Source: Treponema sp.
GTDB lineage: Bacteria; Spirochaetota; Spirochaetia; Treponematales; Breznakiellaceae
Reading direction: 5' to 3'
Assembly: GCA_031283105.1 (NCBI GenBank)
Contig: JAITCL010000078.1
Span: 1-39,468 of the forward strand
Length of the DNA: 39,468 nucleotides
Below, one piece after another: positions 39,337 through 39,468 of the stretch. Position 1 is the stretch's first letter; each line of letters begins with the position of its first letter. A program made the translations under genes and the position numbers. A model generated the notes under the pieces. It was not told where the DNA came from, made no database searches, and was given only the letters and a program-made list of their open reading frames with translations.

Positions 39337-39468
39337 ATGTATGCCTAAAAATTTTACTTGGGGACAATTCTAACAAGCACCGCACAAGCCATTTCCTGCG
39401 GAAACGGCTTGTGCGGCTGCCTATAAGGTTTTCCCACAAGCCCCCAAATTACTTTATTGGGCATACAT
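39337..39468. mobile_element. MITE-like palindromic element at window end
   Basis: ATGTATGCCTAAAAATTTTACTTGGGG at the left end is an imperfect inverted match of CCCCAAATTACTTTATTGGGCATACAT at the right end (about 21 of 27 positions). Inside is a perfect 11-base-pair hairpin CCGCACAAGCC / GGCTTGTGCGG. No coding capacity is seen. The right end coincides with the window edge, so target duplication cannot be checked. A structured RNA or terminator is possible too. Confidence 0.55.

Overview
The window reads as chromosome of a Treponema-like spirochete, most likely from the termite-gut group. The reasons are the gene order of the flagellar export cluster (fliO-fliP-fliQ-fliR-flhB-flhA-flhF-flhG-small membrane protein-fliA/whiG sigma factor-DUF342 protein-two small proteins), which is the treponemal order as I recall it, and two copies of a structured RNA-like element placed just upstream of flagellar genes, the setting described for the 'Termite-flg' RNA motif. 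The species assignment is inference; no database was searched.

Layout. 1-1340: a small toxin-antitoxin-like pair (minus), a dispersed structured repeat, and a thioredoxin-fold lipoprotein (plus). 1493-14789: one long minus-strand flagellar/regulatory operon read from a sigma70-like promoter near 14823-14851. 14856-21315: a divergent plus-strand operon with its own promoter. It encodes a very acidic, internally repetitive 924-residue protein, a 113-residue protein, and two DUF115 (MptE/Maf-like) proteins of the kind linked to flagellin glycosylation. 21298-21800: a low-GC acetyltransferase island. 21884-26116 (minus): an HD-GYP protein followed by an overlapping three-gene gtrB-gtrA-gtrC-like glycosylation set. 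26117-26624: a non-coding stretch with two tandem copies of the structured repeat. 26625-29414: secA (minus). 29472-33554 (plus): HTH-EIIA fusion, argC, XRE-cupin regulator, AMP-forming acyl-CoA ligase. Then tRNA-Leu(GAG), mpg, a second low-GC acetyltransferase island, an aroF-tyrA aromatic pair with a possible leader peptide, a SPOR-domain envelope protein with a small secreted partner, and a MITE-like palindromic element at the window end.

The coding content is mostly housekeeping, motility and envelope. The unusual content lies between genes. (1) Four copies (two in tandem) of an element of about 110-155 nt have a covarying hairpin with an invariant AA loop centre and a GGGGCG hairpin, terminator-like in two copies. 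This is the best candidate for an undescribed RNA or mobile DNA family here. (2) Two Termite-flg-like elements. (3) Heptanucleotide (GGGGAAT/GGGAGTA) arrays, one of which has entered flhB between its ribosome binding site and its conserved N-terminus, apparently adding 50 codons in frame. (4) CACGGAGG-type inverted repeats, one of them interrupted by a copy of the structured element. (5) A 22-bp sequence shared by the two low-GC acetyltransferase islands.

Functional picture: the minus operon builds and regulates the export gate of the periplasmic flagellum. The divergent DUF115 operon and the gtr operon probably supply glycan modification. FlhF/FlhG set flagellar number and placement. The sigma factor drives late flagellar genes.
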